This document shows positions 62,946 through 64,000 of a stretch of DNA of 64,000 nucleotides, piece after piece. The stretch is from Argentina anserina (lineage: Eukaryota > Streptophyta > Magnoliopsida > Rosales > Rosaceae). The stretch lies in contig NC_065874.1 of the NCBI RefSeq assembly GCF_933775445.1, positions 15,953,001 through 16,017,000 on the forward strand. The letters are read 5' to 3'. The translations under genes were made by a program, and so were the position numbers. A model generated the notes under the pieces. The model worked only from the letters and a program-made list of their open reading frames with translations. It had not been told where the DNA came from and searched no databases. Position 1 is the first letter of the stretch; each line of letters begins with the position of its first letter.

Positions 62946-63843
62946 CTAGACCGCTTCCCGGACTTTGCGTTTGTACGGAGCGTGCCATGGTATTCCGGGA
63001 CACAGCCACCTGGAGATTGGGTGCGGACCCAGCGGGCGGTATCCTGACTTGCTCGTGCTGGCCGGCACGAGCGCCGAAATCTGGAGGTGCTTCCGCGCCA
63101 CTTCGAGGATGATGAAGCCACGCTTCACGCCAAACTCGAAAAGGTCATGCCGCCCATCATTGAAACATTCCCGCTGGGTATCTCTGCAACCCTCCAAGTA
63201 TGCCTCCTTCGACCGTTGCAGCGCCACCGCCCTTTCCTTCTTGAGCTCTTCAACGTGCTCCTTATCCGCCGCTTTTCGGCGCAGGGCAAAGTCGACTTCT
63301 TTCGCCACCAGCTTCTGCATAAGCTTCTCGGCCCACTCCGCTTCCAACTTCTCCTTCCACTCTTTCTTCCGGGCCTCTAAGGTCATGGTTGCTTGGTTCC
63401 ACGCCTTCTCCTTCTCCTTCAGTGTCACGAGCTCCTTCTTCCTTTACGCCAGTTGCCCCTTCAGTTCGATAACCCTGGCATCGCTCTCAGCAAGTGAATC
63501 TTTGCCCTTCTGGAGCTCGCCTTGCAACTCCCCAATCGCCCCGTTGGCCTCATCCACCCAGGCGTCATTGACCACCTGCCGGTCCTCCAACTCCTTCACC
63601 CTCACCAAGAGTGATTTATTGATGGCGACGTATTCCTGGATGACCCGCGCGTCCTCGACCGTCTTCGCTTGGAATTGGGCCTCCACAACGTCCCGGGCGT
63701 TGTGCACCTCGGCCGCCACATGTAGACAGTATTAATTAAACCTTTTCTCTATCACATCAGGATCACAATTGAAACGTACACTTACCCGCGTGAGCCTCTT
63801 CTCCACCTCGTGGAAGTTAAGCAGGGCATCTTAAGTGTGCCAG
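62946..63843 (-). pseudogene. Antisense ORF of Tat-type element, coiled-coil protein
   Basis: On the minus strand the exon-like piece DALLNFHEVEKRLTR ends at GTAAGTG (donor GT at 63784-63785). The next piece VAAEVHNARDVVEAQFQAKT continues IQEYVAINKSLLVRVKELED and, after one in-frame TAA (about 63444-63446), LVTLKEKEKAWNQATMTLEA, an Ala/Glu/Lys-rich coiled coil. The frame ends at 62946; a tail in another frame extends to about 62747. The expected 3' splice site reads CTACAT instead of CTACAG. Antisense ORFs between integrase and 3' LTR are reported in Tat/Retand elements; the role is unknown. Confidence 0.6.
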
Positions 63844-64000
63844 ATCATTGGCCCCTGGCACCTATGCCTTATATGCCCCGCCATCCTCCTCAAGTGGGGC
63901 GCCAAACTCCCCAACCTCGGCCAACTCCGCCAAAACCCCGTCCCTCGTCTCCGCACTTGTGGACCTCGTCCTCTTCGCTCTTGGTCCCCACCACTCTGGC

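Larger units (their letters stand above)
56158..64000 (+). mobile_element. Tat-type Ty3/gypsy retrotransposon, decayed, runs off right edge
   Basis: 5' LTR (56158-56610), primer-binding region, gag, protease, RT, RNase H and integrase in gypsy order (gag-PR-RT-RH-IN), no chromodomain. A long 3' region with an antisense ORF follows, a layout described for Tat/Retand-type elements. Many stops and frameshifts. GC content is clearly higher than the neighbouring DNA. The 3' LTR is outside the window. Confidence 0.85.

Overview
The window is plant nuclear DNA: AT-rich, spliceosomal introns, three housekeeping-type plant genes, a cluster of plant-specific receptor-kinase genes and many plant transposon families. 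A eudicot is likely; I cannot fix the species (Rosaceae is only a guess). Nothing bacterial, organellar or phage-like was seen.

Layout. 1-14 kb: mostly non-genic, with a fossil hAT element (1214-3091), a GC-ended hAT-like element (4605-5230), a long AG microsatellite and several local duplications. 14.7-20.9 kb: two minus-strand genes about 500 bp apart, a small NFD6-like mitochondrial protein and a nine-exon plastid-type phosphatase of the 2-carboxy-D-arabinitol-1-phosphatase family (493 residues; every exon junction checked for phase). 21-28.8 kb: two arrays of short degenerate repeats, an intact 592-bp TRIM retroelement with a 5-bp target duplication, a PPR gene relic and two orphan CACTA transposon ends. 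28.9-55.7 kb: three paralogous LRR receptor-kinase genes of the non-RD EFR/Xa21-like class on the plus strand, each with a different lesion (nonsense codon; retroelement destruction plus frameshift; 4-bp insertion). They are separated by a 5'-truncated Ty3/gypsy chromovirus, a rearranged Ty1/copia element, a second PPR relic, a clean six-exon RNA polymerase subunit RPB6 gene (minus strand, 142 residues) and a dense run of TIR elements (45.4-52.0 kb), four with perfect 9-bp target duplications. 56.2-64 kb: the 5' LTR and decayed coding region of a Tat-type Ty3/gypsy element with an antisense ORF, running off the right edge.

The strongest unusual signal is at 36060-40428. A copia element with its 5' part inverted, joined at an exact LTR terminus, sits in the kinase exon of the second receptor gene and is flanked by a 143-bp direct duplication of that exon. 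This is the geometry expected of a retroelement that integrated into itself before being captured by the genome. Other items worth checking are a 1.08-kb foldback element carrying E2F-type motifs upstream of the third receptor gene, a long-TIR element carrying a foreign ORF next to a primer-binding-site sequence, and an RPB6 5' splice site made by a dinucleotide repeat.

The intact genes work separately: RPB6 in nuclear RNA polymerases, the phosphatase probably in plastid sugar-phosphate clean-up around Rubisco, NFD6-like in mitochondria. The receptor-kinase cluster looks like a decaying tandem array of immune-type receptors.
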